Assembly: GCF_000314975.1 (NCBI RefSeq)
Contig: NZ_BAEN01000041.1
Location: 1 to 64,000, forward strand
Origin: Aliiglaciecola lipolytica E3
GTDB taxonomy: Bacteria > Pseudomonadota > Gammaproteobacteria > Enterobacterales > Alteromonadaceae
DNA length: 64,000 bases
Reading direction: 5' to 3'
Shown here: in pieces, positions 1 through 9,300 of the stretch
Layout: each line of letters begins with the position of its first letter
How positions within the stretch are numbered: the stretch's first letter is position 1
Translations under genes and position numbers: made by a program
Notes under the pieces: model-generated
What the model was told of the DNA's origin: nothing
What the model saw: only the letters and a program-made list of their open reading frames with translations
Database searches by the model: none

Positions 1-1243
1 CAATATTAATATTAATAACATACACCTAATTTTGTCCATTAACGGAATGGACAAGACTTCTCTTAAAATACAAACTTTTGATTGCCTAGCTAAAATTGGT
101 GGAAAAACTTTCAGGTATGTAAATCAGAACTTAGAAAAGTATATTCAGAACGTAATGCTTGTAGCTAAGGAAAATACTAAGGAATCTGAAGGTTCAATAA
201 TAGAAATTGTAAATAATTTATCGTTATCAATTGAAATTAGAGAAAATGTAATTAAACATCAAAGCTTTATTTGCTCTGATATCCATTTATTTGATCAAGG
301 GCTCTGGGAGACTATCCTTTCGAATAATAAAGTCATACCAACATGGAAAATAGTTTTTGATTGTTATATGTCCGATAACGTCAGCAATAATTCTTTAGTC
401 GATTTTTTAAAACAACTATCAAATGTTGAATATGTAGAAGGTTCTCAACATTCAGAGATTGAAGAAAAATCAGAAGACATATTTAAGTTCAACTTATTTA
501 TCCAAACATTGGATGAGATAGATGACGAGAATTATGAAAGGTTAAATGCTGGATTTTCTATAAGTTCTAAAGGCTTTCCTGATGTATCTAAAAGTAAAAA
601 ATTGATTTTGATTAAAATTGGACGTATCTCACCGTGTTTAGAATCATTTGAACGCGCTAATGGAGAATTGGAATTAATAGTTCAATTGTTTAAATCTTCC
701 TCTAATAAAATTTATGAGAAATTGGAAGAGTATAGGGATTTTATATCTGACTCTGTAGGCTATGAATTATTAAATAGTTGTGATTTTTCGGATGATTTTA
801 AAGTTAAAATAGTTGGTATTTTAAATGAAGATCGATTACTAGAATCCCCTGAATTGATTAAATTAATTGGCCCCTATTATCTTAAATTGAGTGAGGCGGC
901 ACAAAATATCGAAATTATGGAAAGAATAATACTAGATACTGACGATGAAGAATTAGGGGAGGACTATATAAAAATATTGCTTTCAAAAGGTAGAGATGAC
1001 TTAACTATTAAAATTCTAACAGAAGTAGCCTGTCGGTGGTCAGAGAAAAATGTAATGAATTCTATAAGTCATTTTAACGAACCTTACTCCCAAATTGCGG
1101 ATTATGGTAAAAGGCCTTTAATTCCCAATAACGAACTTAATCTAAATTTTCTTAACTCATTAAATTCTCTGAATTTTATAGGTAAGATAGGCCTTGAAGC
1201 CAATCAGTTAAGAGTTAATACTAAAAAGAAAACCAGTACCTAA
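1..1243 (+). CDS. YobI-like P-loop NTPase, C-terminal part (cut by window edge)
   Basis: The reading frame is open back to base 2, so the gene starts before the window and only its last 413 or so residues are seen. The part present is acidic, mostly helical, and lacks a Walker motif or membrane segment. The stretch around 'LWETILSNNKVIPTW' resembles the C-terminal region of the large YobI family of membrane-anchored P-loop NTPases, in which the ATPase domain is N-terminal and would be outside the window. This is recognition from memory, not from a search, and the function of the family is not known to me. The gene is very AT-rich and lies in the integrated island that ends at the tRNA fragment at 4359-4414. 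It ends 6 bp before the convergent CoiA-like gene. Confidence 0.5.
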   Translation, partial: NININNIHLILSINGMDKTSLKIQTFDCLAKIGGKTFRYVNQNLEKYIQNVMLVAKENTKESEGSIIEIVNNLSLSIEIRENVIKHQSFICSDIHLFDQGLWETILSNNKVIPTWKIVFDCYMSDNVSNNSLVDFLKQLSNVEYVEGSQHSEIEEKSEDIFKFNLFIQTLDEIDDENYERLNAGFSISSKGFPDVSKSKKLILIKIGRISPCLESFERANGELELIVQLFKSSSNKIYEKLEEYRDFISDSVGYELLNSCDFSDDFKVKIVGILNEDRLLESPELIKLIGPYYLKLSEAAQNIEIMERIILDTDDEELGEDYIKILLSKGRDDLTIKILTEVACRWSEKNVMNSISHFNEPYSQIADYGKRPLIPNNELNLNFLNSLNSLNFIGKIGLEANQLRVNTKKKTST

Positions 1244-1248
1244 ACATT

Positions 1249-2133
1249 TCATTGATTTGAATTTGTATAGAGGTGGGTTTCACAATCTTCACAATAAGCT
1301 GATGGGCCAGTCCAAAACGAGCCGCACATTACGCAACTGTGTCTGGTTGAAGGTGGAAATCCTGAGGATTCATTAAGTCTACTTTTTATTAGTGGAAAGG
1401 GGTCTCTTGTCGGTAAATATTTATCGTAATAAGCATTTTTATTGTCTTTGATATGTTTTTTTAGTTGATTCAAAGTTTTTTGTTTTCGAGGGTGATAAAT
1501 CCACTTTTTACCAAGATAATTTTCTGATAGATAACTTTGTAATGCTTTGGTGTATTGACCAGTTGGTACTTCTTGAAATTCTTTAGCAAGGAAACGCGCA
1601 TCAAGCTCGACGACACCACAGTTTGAATTCGTAGGCCTATACAAAGAGTCGGGAACAACACGATCTTTATACGTAATGTAAATGACAAGTTCAAAAGAAC
1701 CAATTTTTGCTAAAATATCAACTACAGAATTTTCATACTTTGTTTCGACTTCGATATATTGTAGAGTAACCTGCGTTTCATTAGCTATTGGGTAAGTCAC
1801 TTCAAAAGATCTACCTGATGGTGCGTCAAATTCCGTGTGTTTACCTGTAAAAGCTGGCAGTAGAAATACTAATCCTTGTTCAGATAGCTGTTTTATCATT
1901 AATCTAATTGATACAGCAAAAGAAAATTCACATGGCTTTTCAGTCTTTTTCTGCTCTTTGCGTGGACTATGAGCGAAATGCCATTCTTTATGTTCTCCTT
2001 GTCTCGCGACCAAAGGTGTTTTGCAAGACGGACAGATACAATTACATTTTGAACCTTGACTAACGTTACCGACATCAATTAATTCGCCAGTTTTAGTGTA
2101 TAAACCAAAGGGTATTAAAGTTATTCCACTCAT
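1249..2133 (-). CDS. CoiA-like protein with zinc-finger motifs
   Basis: A 294-residue protein with the N-terminal hallmark of the CoiA-like family: a treble-clef zinc finger (CNCICPSC, about residues 31-38) followed by 'LVARQGEHKEWHFAHSP'. A second Cys pair motif lies at the C-terminus ('CVMC...CEDC'), so at least two metal sites are likely. CoiA was named from competence in Gram-positive bacteria; homologues contain a nuclease-like domain and are common in mobile islands of bacteria that are not known to be competent. Here it is the last gene of an integrase-led minus-strand unit (integrase, unknown 249-residue protein, this gene). A DNA-processing or defence role is an inference from the fold and setting. 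The family call is good; the substrate is unknown. Confidence 0.7.
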   Translation of the reverse strand: MSGITLIPFGLYTKTGELIDVGNVSQGSKCNCICPSCKTPLVARQGEHKEWHFAHSPRKEQKKTEKPCEFSFAVSIRLMIKQLSEQGLVFLLPAFTGKHTEFDAPSGRSFEVTYPIANETQVTLQYIEVETKYENSVVDILAKIGSFELVIYITYKDRVVPDSLYRPTNSNCGVVELDARFLAKEFQEVPTGQYTKALQSYLSENYLGKKWIYHPRKQKTLNQLKKHIKDNKNAYYDKYLPTRDPFPLIKSRLNESSGFPPSTRHSCVMCGSFWTGPSAYCEDCETHLYTNSNQ

Positions 2134-2177
2134 TATTTGTTCATCCTTTGAACCGGTTTAGTTGATAAATGAATAGA

Positions 2178-2927
2178 TTAGGATTTAGATGGTTTTAAAT
2201 CCTTGATCCAATTTCTGATTGTATGTTTACCCCCATATGGTGCTGACATACCATATTTTTGAATATCTGCATGTTTTTCCAACGCTACAATTGACAACAT
2301 CGGATCGTCTTTCCACAATATTTTGGCTACTTCTCGAGTCATTATTCTAGCTTGTTGTTTATGGTTTAATGAGCTCCAAAATGAATCAATATCTGACTGT
2401 GTTCTAGAGCCTTTAGTTACTTCATCAATACCACCTTCTTGAAACTGCTCCAGTTCCTTTTGGGAAAACCAAAAATTTGGGGGTGTAACTCCATTAATAG
2501 AACAAAATTTAAGTAGAATAAGCCGATCAATATGTACTTTTTCTAGGACCGTTCTGTCGTATTTCCGAGTTAGATAAGTTTTATCAAATTCTTCAACTAA
2601 TTTTCTATGTCTAAGACCATAACTATGTATATATCCTTCATAATTAATCTCTAGCTTTTCTTGCTCTTCAACTGATAATGACTCGTAATCCTCATCAAGG
2701 TTCATGTCTAAATACAATTCAAAATCGACAACGTTATTTGGGTTCTTTTGTACAATTCCGGTTTCATTAGACACAGATATTTCACATCTGATACAAGCTT
2801 TACAGAGAAATCTAATTGTATCCTGAATATTAAGTGGCAAAGATTCTGGGTTTGTTAGGTTTGGATCGACTTCGTGCCATCTATGAGCTAGTTCCCATAC
2901 GCTTAAATGATCTGTGTGTTGAATCAT
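2178..2927 (-). CDS. Hypothetical protein of the integrated island
   Basis: A 249-residue protein that I cannot assign to a family. It is acidic in the middle, has no signal peptide or membrane segment, and begins with a conserved-looking 'HLSVWELAHRWHEVDP'. Its ATG follows the stop codon of the integrase with no gap, and the CoiA-like gene follows 44 bp later, so the three are probably one transcript. A 'CKACIRCE' cluster near residue 45 could bind metal. The tight coupling to the integrase suggests a mobile-element accessory protein, but this is inference only. Confidence 0.6.
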   Translation of the reverse strand: MIQHTDHLSVWELAHRWHEVDPNLTNPESLPLNIQDTIRFLCKACIRCEISVSNETGIVQKNPNNVVDFELYLDMNLDEDYESLSVEEQEKLEINYEGYIHSYGLRHRKLVEEFDKTYLTRKYDRTVLEKVHIDRLILLKFCSINGVTPPNFWFSQKELEQFQEGGIDEVTKGSRTQSDIDSFWSSLNHKQQARIMTREVAKILWKDDPMLSIVALEKHADIQKYGMSAPYGGKHTIRNWIKDLKPSKS

Positions 2928-4121
2928 TTACGTCTCGTCCTTTTGATTGATTTGGCTAACGATAAAATCTGAAATTCGATTCATAGGAATTCTTAGACGT
3001 TCTACATCAGAAATTATGTAACTAGCGGTTATATCCGTTGTTCGATGATTCGCAAGTCGTTTTAGTGCGAAAGCGGGTAAATCTAATCCGTCCGCAATGG
3101 TGATAAAAGTGCGACGTAAGTCATGTAGAGTAAAGCTTATATTACTAATTTCAGCCACTCTATCAACGGCTGTTCGTGGTTCTTTCAGATGAAATTCAGG
3201 ATTAGGTCCTGGAAATACCCATTCAGAATTGCTTGACGTTTTTAATTCGTTAAGTAGTGCTAATAAAAAGTTAGTTAAAGGGAGGGTATGTGGGTCACTA
3301 TTTTTTGTATCTGTTACCGTTAGCGTTTGAGATTTGAAATCAATATCAGACCATCTTAAAGATAATGCTTCATTTTTTCTTAGCCCAGTAAATAATACAA
3401 ATTGTAAATAGTTTCTACTTATACTGCTATTTAATTGCTTTGTTGCCTGAAACCAAGTTTTAAGTTCGTGAGACTTTAAATGACCTGTTCTGCGCTTGTC
3501 TTTATACCAAGCTCTATTTCGGCTCAAACGTGAAACAGGGTTAATTAAAATTACCGGATCACCATTAGCATCTTCAAACTTTTCCATAGCGTGGTTATAC
3601 AATGCCCTTAGCACACGCATAGTATTGTTAGCTTTAGATTCTGTTTTCTGTCCTATTTCCCTATGTCTTGTTTCAACCATGTCTTTGCTTATATCGATTA
3701 ACTGTTTATGCTTCCAGTCGGCTAGGTATCGATCAATACACACTTTATAATTGTCTATAGTTGCGGGTTTTAGGCTTTTCCGTGAAATTAGATAGCTATC
3801 AAGTGCACCTTGTAAGGTGACACTTTTAGACTCCTTAGCTTTTTTATCTGCAATAGGATCATTTCCAAGTGTGATACTTCCAATTAATTCAGTTGCTTTA
3901 GCCCTCGCTTGTTCTGGTGTGATGGCACCATAAGCACCAATGGTAATCCGTTTCACTTTACCTTTGATTCGTTTTTCTATGATGAACGACTTTTTACCTC
4001 CACTGCTAACTCGCAAACCAAAGCCTGCTAGGATAGTATCGCGGTAAAAAGCTTGAGTTGGCTTGCCATTTTTTAGCTGAGGTGGACTAATCTTATCAAT
4101 TGTTGATTTTGATAAGCGCAT
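2928..4121 (-). CDS. Tyrosine recombinase (phage/island integrase, DUF4102 type)
   Basis: A 397-residue site-specific recombinase that integrates and excises the island. The N-terminal 90 residues form a DUF4102 arm-binding domain ('AGFGLRVSSGGKKSFI', then 'ITIGAYGAITPEQARAKA'). A SAM-like core-binding domain follows, then the catalytic domain with 'TGLRKNEALSLRW' (first Arg), 'HDLRRTF' (His-x-x-Arg), 'LANHRTTDITASYI' (third conserved His position and the Tyr nucleophile). All catalytic residues are present, so it may be active. The gene reads away from the tRNA-Leu fragment at 4359-4414, which lies 240 bp upstream of its start; this is the expected position for an integrase beside its attachment site. 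It leads the unit with the two genes downstream. Confidence 0.92.
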   Translation of the reverse strand: MRLSKSTIDKISPPQLKNGKPTQAFYRDTILAGFGLRVSSGGKKSFIIEKRIKGKVKRITIGAYGAITPEQARAKATELIGSITLGNDPIADKKAKESKSVTLQGALDSYLISRKSLKPATIDNYKVCIDRYLADWKHKQLIDISKDMVETRHREIGQKTESKANNTMRVLRALYNHAMEKFEDANGDPVILINPVSRLSRNRAWYKDKRRTGHLKSHELKTWFQATKQLNSSISRNYLQFVLFTGLRKNEALSLRWSDIDFKSQTLTVTDTKNSDPHTLPLTNFLLALLNELKTSSNSEWVFPGPNPEFHLKEPRTAVDRVAEISNISFTLHDLRRTFITIADGLDLPAFALKRLANHRTTDITASYIISDVERLRIPMNRISDFIVSQINQKDET

Positions 4122-4358
4122 ATACAGTTCCTTTTGACTTAATAAGGCATCTACATAATTAAAAAGGGGGGAAACAATAGATAATGCTAATTGATTCCTT
4201 TAGCTTAGATTGTAGACATATAGTAGACGTATTGTGTCAAAAACTGACCTGCTATAGCAAGTCATATCCAAGTCATTCATTAGCATAAACCAATTAACTA
4301 ACTGATTTTTATAGGTATGTAATACTTGGTCAAACTGTATCCAAAAAACTTGTAAATA

Positions 4359-4414
4359 ATTTAAAATCCCTCGTTCGAAAGGACGTGCCGGTTCAAGTCC
4401 GGCCCCGGGCACCA
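4359..4414 (+). other. Attachment site: 3' fragment of tRNA-Leu(TAA)
   Basis: The sequence from the anticodon loop through the variable arm, the T arm (GGTTCAAGTCC) and the acceptor strand to the encoded CCA end matches the 3' part of gammaproteobacterial tRNA-Leu with anticodon TAA. Nothing upstream of 4359 can form the D arm, the 5' acceptor strand or the 5' anticodon stem, so this is not a working tRNA. A duplicated tRNA 3' end next to a tyrosine integrase marks the island boundary. The intact tRNA gene is expected at the other end of the island, to the left of this window. Confidence 0.85.
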
Positions 4415-4434
4415 TTTCTTAGTCTTACGGGCTC

Positions 4435-4576
4435 GGCTCTACCCTGTAAACGGGGGATCAGCATTCACCTTACTCGATTGATAACACCATTCCACCCACA
4501 ATGGGGGCTCTGCCCTGTAAACGGGGGATCAGCATTCACCTTACTCGATTGATAACACCATTCCACCCACAATGGG
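4435..4576. repeat. 71-bp tandem duplication, two copies
   Basis: Two nearly identical 71-bp units stand head to tail at 4435-4505 and 4506-4576, differing at one base near the start (ctcta / ctctg). Each holds a short GC-rich palindrome (ccctgtaaacgggg). The duplication lies directly outside the island boundary and has no coding content. Confidence 0.9.
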
Positions 4577-4613
4577 TCATCACTCTTATTCTGTAATTTT
4601 CAAAACTATCTTT

Positions 4614-4820
4614 AATCCATGGCCTAAAGACCATGCTACAAATTAGGTTAGATTTCAAAACGTCTTTGTAGGTGGTGGCTTTAGCCCCGTGATATTAATT
4701 TGAAATCCATGGTCTAAAGACCATGTTACAAATTAGGTTAGATTTCAAAACATCTTTGTAGGCGGTGGCTTTAGCCCCGTGATACTAATTTGAAATCCAT
4801 GGTCTAAAGATCATGCTACA
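4614..4820. repeat. 90-bp tandem repeat, two full copies and a partial third
   Basis: Units begin at 4614, 4704 and 4794 with an exact 90-bp period; the third stops after about 27 bp. Each unit has two imperfect palindromes: catggtct-aa-agaccatg, and one centred on ggctttagcc. The units differ by single bases. The structure resembles intergenic REP-like palindromic repeats that form cruciforms or RNA hairpins. No open frame runs through it. The rest of 4821-5001 holds nothing that I recognise apart from the ribosome binding site of the next gene. Confidence 0.88.
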
Positions 4821-5001
4821 GCTTGTTGTGGAAGTCATGTTTTCCTAATGGTACTTTCTATTAATAACCTGCTAATTTTGCCAATGCCTTAAATCAATGT
4901 AAGTTGATTAGATTTGGGATGTGTTTTACTCTGTTTTAATCGTTCAAAGTCAAAAATGACAGGTGCACAATTTACCTGTTTTACCCTTGTATCGGAGAAT
5001 A

Positions 5002-5904
5002 ATGTTGATGGATTTGGTGCACTATTGGAAAAATATTGTACGTGATACAGGCAAATTGTGGTTGGAGGAAAACGCTTTTAGCTATGCGGGTGCGTTAGCC
5101 TTTTATACACTGTTTTCATTAGCTCCCATTGTCATTATCGCCGTGACTGTCATAGGCTTAGTGTTGGGTGAGGAAGCCGCTCAGGGGGAAATCGTTTCTC
5201 AATTTGCTGACGTAATGGGGAAGGAGGCTGCAGCGGCCGTTGAACGTACGGTGAGTCAATCTAGGATTGAAGCATCGGGGATACTTCCAACGTTATTAGG
5301 TGTCGGTGCATTGTTGCTAGGTGCCACTACGGTATTTGGTCAAATGCAGTATTCTTTAAACTCCATTTGGGGCGTTACTGCAAGTCCTGATCGAAACGGT
5401 TTATTTTTGCTGGCTAAAAAAAGATTGTTTTCGTTAATGGTTGTATTGTCTATTGGCTTTGTGTTGCTCGTTTCTTTGCTCTTTGGAGTCGCATTGCGGG
5501 CGGTGCTAAATTATACAGCAGAGTTTCTACCGTTTGTTGAACTGTTGATGGGAAGCGCAGAGTTTATTGTGTCTCTTGCTATGATTGCACTGTTGTTTGC
5601 AACTATTTTTAAAGTGCTTCCTGATGTAAAACTGAGTTGGAAAGATGTAATGGCCGGTGCATTGGTAACGGCAGTGTTATTCTCTCTTGGACGCTACGGC
5701 ATTGCAGCTTATCTGGCCTATACCGCAACTGCATCGGCGTATGGAGCCGCAGGCTCTGTGGTCATCATTTTGCTTTGGGTATATTACTCGTCGCTTATTC
5801 TATTGTTTGGTGCTGCTTTTACTCGCGTTCATTTAACCGCAAGAGGAAAGCCGATAATCCCGCGTAATACTGCTGTGCGAGTTGATAAACAATTGATACT
5901 TTAG
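5002..5904 (+). CDS. YihY/UPF0761 family inner-membrane protein
   Basis: About 300 residues with six predicted transmembrane helices. The family signature 'ENAFSYAGALAFYTLFSLAPIV' lies near the N-terminus, followed by a periplasmic loop and hydrophobic helices around 'LLGATTVFGQMQYSLNSIWGV', 'LVSLLFGVALRAVL', 'MIALLFATIFKVLPD', 'YGAAGSVVIILLWVYYSSLILLFGAAFTRV'. These are the usual YihY/BrkB (formerly ribonuclease BN, a misnomer) motifs. I chose the ATG at 5002 over an upstream GTG at 4963 because a GGAG lies 4 bases before it and the longer version adds only a non-conserved stretch. The function of the family is not settled; it is not a nuclease. The gene stands alone and is followed by a terminator. 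Confidence 0.9.
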   Translation: MLMDLVHYWKNIVRDTGKLWLEENAFSYAGALAFYTLFSLAPIVIIAVTVIGLVLGEEAAQGEIVSQFADVMGKEAAAAVERTVSQSRIEASGILPTLLGVGALLLGATTVFGQMQYSLNSIWGVTASPDRNGLFLLAKKRLFSLMVVLSIGFVLLVSLLFGVALRAVLNYTAEFLPFVELLMGSAEFIVSLAMIALLFATIFKVLPDVKLSWKDVMAGALVTAVLFSLGRYGIAAYLAYTATASAYGAAGSVVIILLWVYYSSLILLFGAAFTRVHLTARGKPIIPRNTAVRVDKQLIL

Positions 5905-5931
5905 ATGTCATAACGCTTCAAAGTAAAGCAT

Positions 5932-5967
5932 AAAACCTTGATAGAATGTGTTCTCTTCAAGGTTTTT
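5932..5967 (+). terminator. Rho-independent terminator after yihY
   Basis: An inverted repeat aaaccttga / tcaaggttt with a 15-base loop is followed by a T-rich run (ttttt) 28 bp downstream of the yihY-family stop codon. Confidence 0.75.
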
Positions 5968-6394
5968 CTCAATCAAATCAAACGCTGTAAAACTCACCCC
6001 CTTGCAATATTGCACACATGTTGTGCGTCCAGTGCTCGATATCAAAGTAACAGGGTTGATGTAGATCTTTAACTTAATCGTTTTAGATGCTGTTTTAGTG
6101 TGACATAATATTTCTGCTCAAAAAGAGGTGTTGTGAGCCTGATAAATATCGATTTTTTTAGTTAATAAACGATGGAGTCAGGTGGTATAAATATAATTGG
6201 CGTAAACTTTGCTGAATTTATTAGTAATTCAAGGGATTTCTGTATAATTGATAGCCATGCAGATAAATTTATTGGGTCAGCGTAGTAACTTATTAGAAAT
6301 ACTTATTTATTCAAAATACTAACCATATATTTTGATTTACTTTTTTCCCGATGCGCATAGTCAGCATCATTTTTCAGTGTAGGTAGGACTGATC
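5968..6394. other. Non-coding stretch before the GH15-like gene
   Basis: About 430 AT-rich bases with no plausible gene on either strand. The only signal I can support is an AGGA at 6385-6388, six bases before the ATG at 6395. It presumably holds the promoter of the downstream gene, but I see no convincing -35/-10 pair or operator. Confidence 0.5.
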
Positions 6395-9300
6395 ATGCAA
6401 GATATTGAATTAAGAAGTAGCCTTGATAAATATTATCAGCAAATTAAGGCAGTAATAGTCGATAAACAACATCCCATTTCAGGCTTGTTGCCGGCCAGTA
6501 CAGCAATTACCAACCATGGTAATTACCAAGATGCATGGGTACGTGACAATGTATACAGTATTTTGGCTGTGTGGGGATTAGCATTAGCATACCGTCAACT
6601 TGATGATGACGGTGGGCGTGGGTTTGAACTGCAACAACGTACTGTCAAACTAATGCGCGGTCTTTTGCGATCTATGATGAGTCAATCGGCTAAAGTCGAG
6701 GCGTTTAAGAAAAGCCGCAGTCCGATGGATTCATTACATGCTAAGTACGATACCGCGACAGGTGATAACGTGGTCGCAGATCATGAGTGGGGTCATTTAC
6801 AAATAGACGCAACTTCAGTGTTTTTATTAACGTTAACGCAAATGATCTCTTCCGGACTCGATCTAATTTGGAGTGACGAAGAAGTTAGCTTTATTCAAAA
6901 CCTTGTGTTTTATATTGAGCGAGCTTATCGCACACCTGACTTCGGAATTTGGGAAAGAGGGGCTAAATCAAACAGTGGGCACGTTGAATTAAATGCCAGT
7001 TCTCTAGGCATGGCCAAAGCCGCTCTTGAAGCATTATCTGGTTTTAACCTATATGGCGCTAAAGGTTCACAAAGTTCTGTAATTCATGTTGTGCCTGACA
7101 ATATTGCGCAAGCTAATATTACCTTAAGTGCAATGTTACCTAGAGAGTCGATAACCAAAGAAATTGATGCTGCTTTATTAAGTGTGGTTGGATTTCCCGC
7201 TTTTGCGGTACCAGACCACACATTGTCTAATAAGGTTCGCAATGACATTATCAGTAAGTTGGAAGGCCGCTATGGTTTAAAGCGTTTCCTACGAGATGGG
7301 CATCAAACTGTACTAGAAGATGAAGGGCGACTTCATTACGAAGAGCAAGAGCTGAAACAGTTTGAAAATATTGAATCAGAGTGGCCATTATTTTTTGCTT
7401 ATTTATATTTGGATGCGATTTTCCGTGACGATCGAGAGCAAATTAATCATTACCGTCAACGTTTAGATAGTGTCATGGTTGAACAAGACGGTCATTTATT
7501 GCTTCCCGAGTTATATTACGTGCCTCTTGAATCCATTGAAACTGAGCGTGAAAATCCACACTCACAAGATCGTTTACCGAACGAAAATATTCCACTTGTA
7601 TGGGCACAAAGTCTATTCTTGTTAGGTGCGATGTTGGAAGATGGTTTGTTACGTCCTGGGGATTTAGACCCATTGGGAAGACGCCATGTCAAAGCGTTAA
7701 AACAGCCTGTAGTGCAAATTGTATTCTTGGCCGAAGATGAAGAACTTCAAGCCGAATTAGCTGCTAGCGGGTTAATGACAGAAACAACGAAGGAAATTGC
7801 GCCTGTTAAAGTATGTCTACCAGAAGATATTGCCACTATGTATTCGCAAGTTGGCGCGTGCGAAGGACTAGGACTTACCGGGCGCTCCTTTAGAGTGCCT
7901 AAAAGCTTAACCACCAGCCGGGTTTATGTGCTGGGTAAGTCACGTTTTGTGTGTTTAACCCCTTCTTTTATTCAACAGTCGTTCTTTTTAAGCTATGACA
8001 TCGACTTTCTAGTTCGCCGCTTTAAAAGCGAGTTAAGTTATTTACACAGAAATTGGACAGAAACTGGCCGACCGACGGTCACCGTCATGCTTACCAAGCA
8101 ATTGTTAGATGCCGATAGAACCTCATTTTTTGAATTAATTAAACAGATTGATTCAGGTTCTGTTGATGGTATCCCGGTAAAACCCGGAACCATGTCACAA
8201 CTAACGCCCACAGCTGCAATTGAACGCTTTGATGATTTAAATGGTTATGCGTTACCAGAAAAAATAGTCTCTAAAGTGACTCCTTTGCGAGGAACGTTAA
8301 TTTCCAGTGGCACAAACATAGAATTGAATCAGACCCAGGAAATGGAGATTTCACTTCTGACTGATTGCGACGAGTTGACCAGCAGATTAGCGTCGTCAGA
8401 CAACCTCTTTGAACAAGTGGCGCTACTTTCAGTACTAGTCAAAGAGCAAGGGTTGGATTCAACCATTACTTTTAGTGATAGCTGTTATCGATTAACGGAT
8501 GCTATTGAAGAAGTTTATAGTGAAGCAGGCCGATTACAATTATGGTCGGTTTTACGCCATGCTTCAGGCCTACTTAAAAAGGTAGACAGTGACCTTGGCC
8601 TTGTTGTTAGTGCCATGCTTGTCGCTCAAAAAATTATTCAAGTCGGTCGCGCCTATACTGATGAATCGCTAATTTCTAGACCTATACCTGACGAAGAATT
8701 GTTAGCTAAAATCCACAATTATGGTCGCGACGATGTTCGTGAACAAATTTTGACGCAAGAAGTATTGTTATGCCTTGGATTATTAATTAAAGCCAGACCC
8801 GAACTGTTTAGAGAATTACTAACAATTCGCGTGAGTCATTTAATCATTTTATTAACCAGTCAAATTGCTCGAACTCAAAATCTCGCTTCTGATGAGGCGT
8901 ATGAATATTTGATGGCGATGGCACCTTCAGTGATTCAAGAGCGTTTGGAAGCCGTGCTAGAAGATTACCAATCGTTATCTGATTTACCACAAAAACTCGA
9001 AAAATTACATGCTAAAGGATATTCAGGAAAGTTAAATTGGGAACAAAATTTAGGATTAGAAACGTTAACGACGCCTAATGATGGGTGGTTAGCATGGCGT
9101 CAGCATCAAGGCATTATTGATCGTCGTTCTGATGCCTTTAATCAGCAGATTTGGCGCATTTTGCATCACACACAAGGATTGGTTATTGGTAATAAAATGG
9201 ATCGCCGTAACCGCATTGATAGCGGGGTAGTGTTAAGTGATATGACTCCCGGTGAAACAGCTTTCGCGTTAATGACTGAGCATATGCTAAATAATATTCA

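Noticed and set aside
4359-4414. Intact tRNA gene
   Set aside because: No D arm, 5' acceptor strand or 5' half of the anticodon stem can be found upstream.
4200-4415. 71-residue minus-strand ORF beginning 'MVPGAGLEPARPFERGI'
   Set aside because: It is read antisense through the tRNA-Leu fragment; this start is a well-known artefact of translating tRNA 3' ends.
4435-4820. CRISPR array
   Set aside because: The repeats are 71 and 90 bp long, stand without unique spacers, and no cas gene is nearby.
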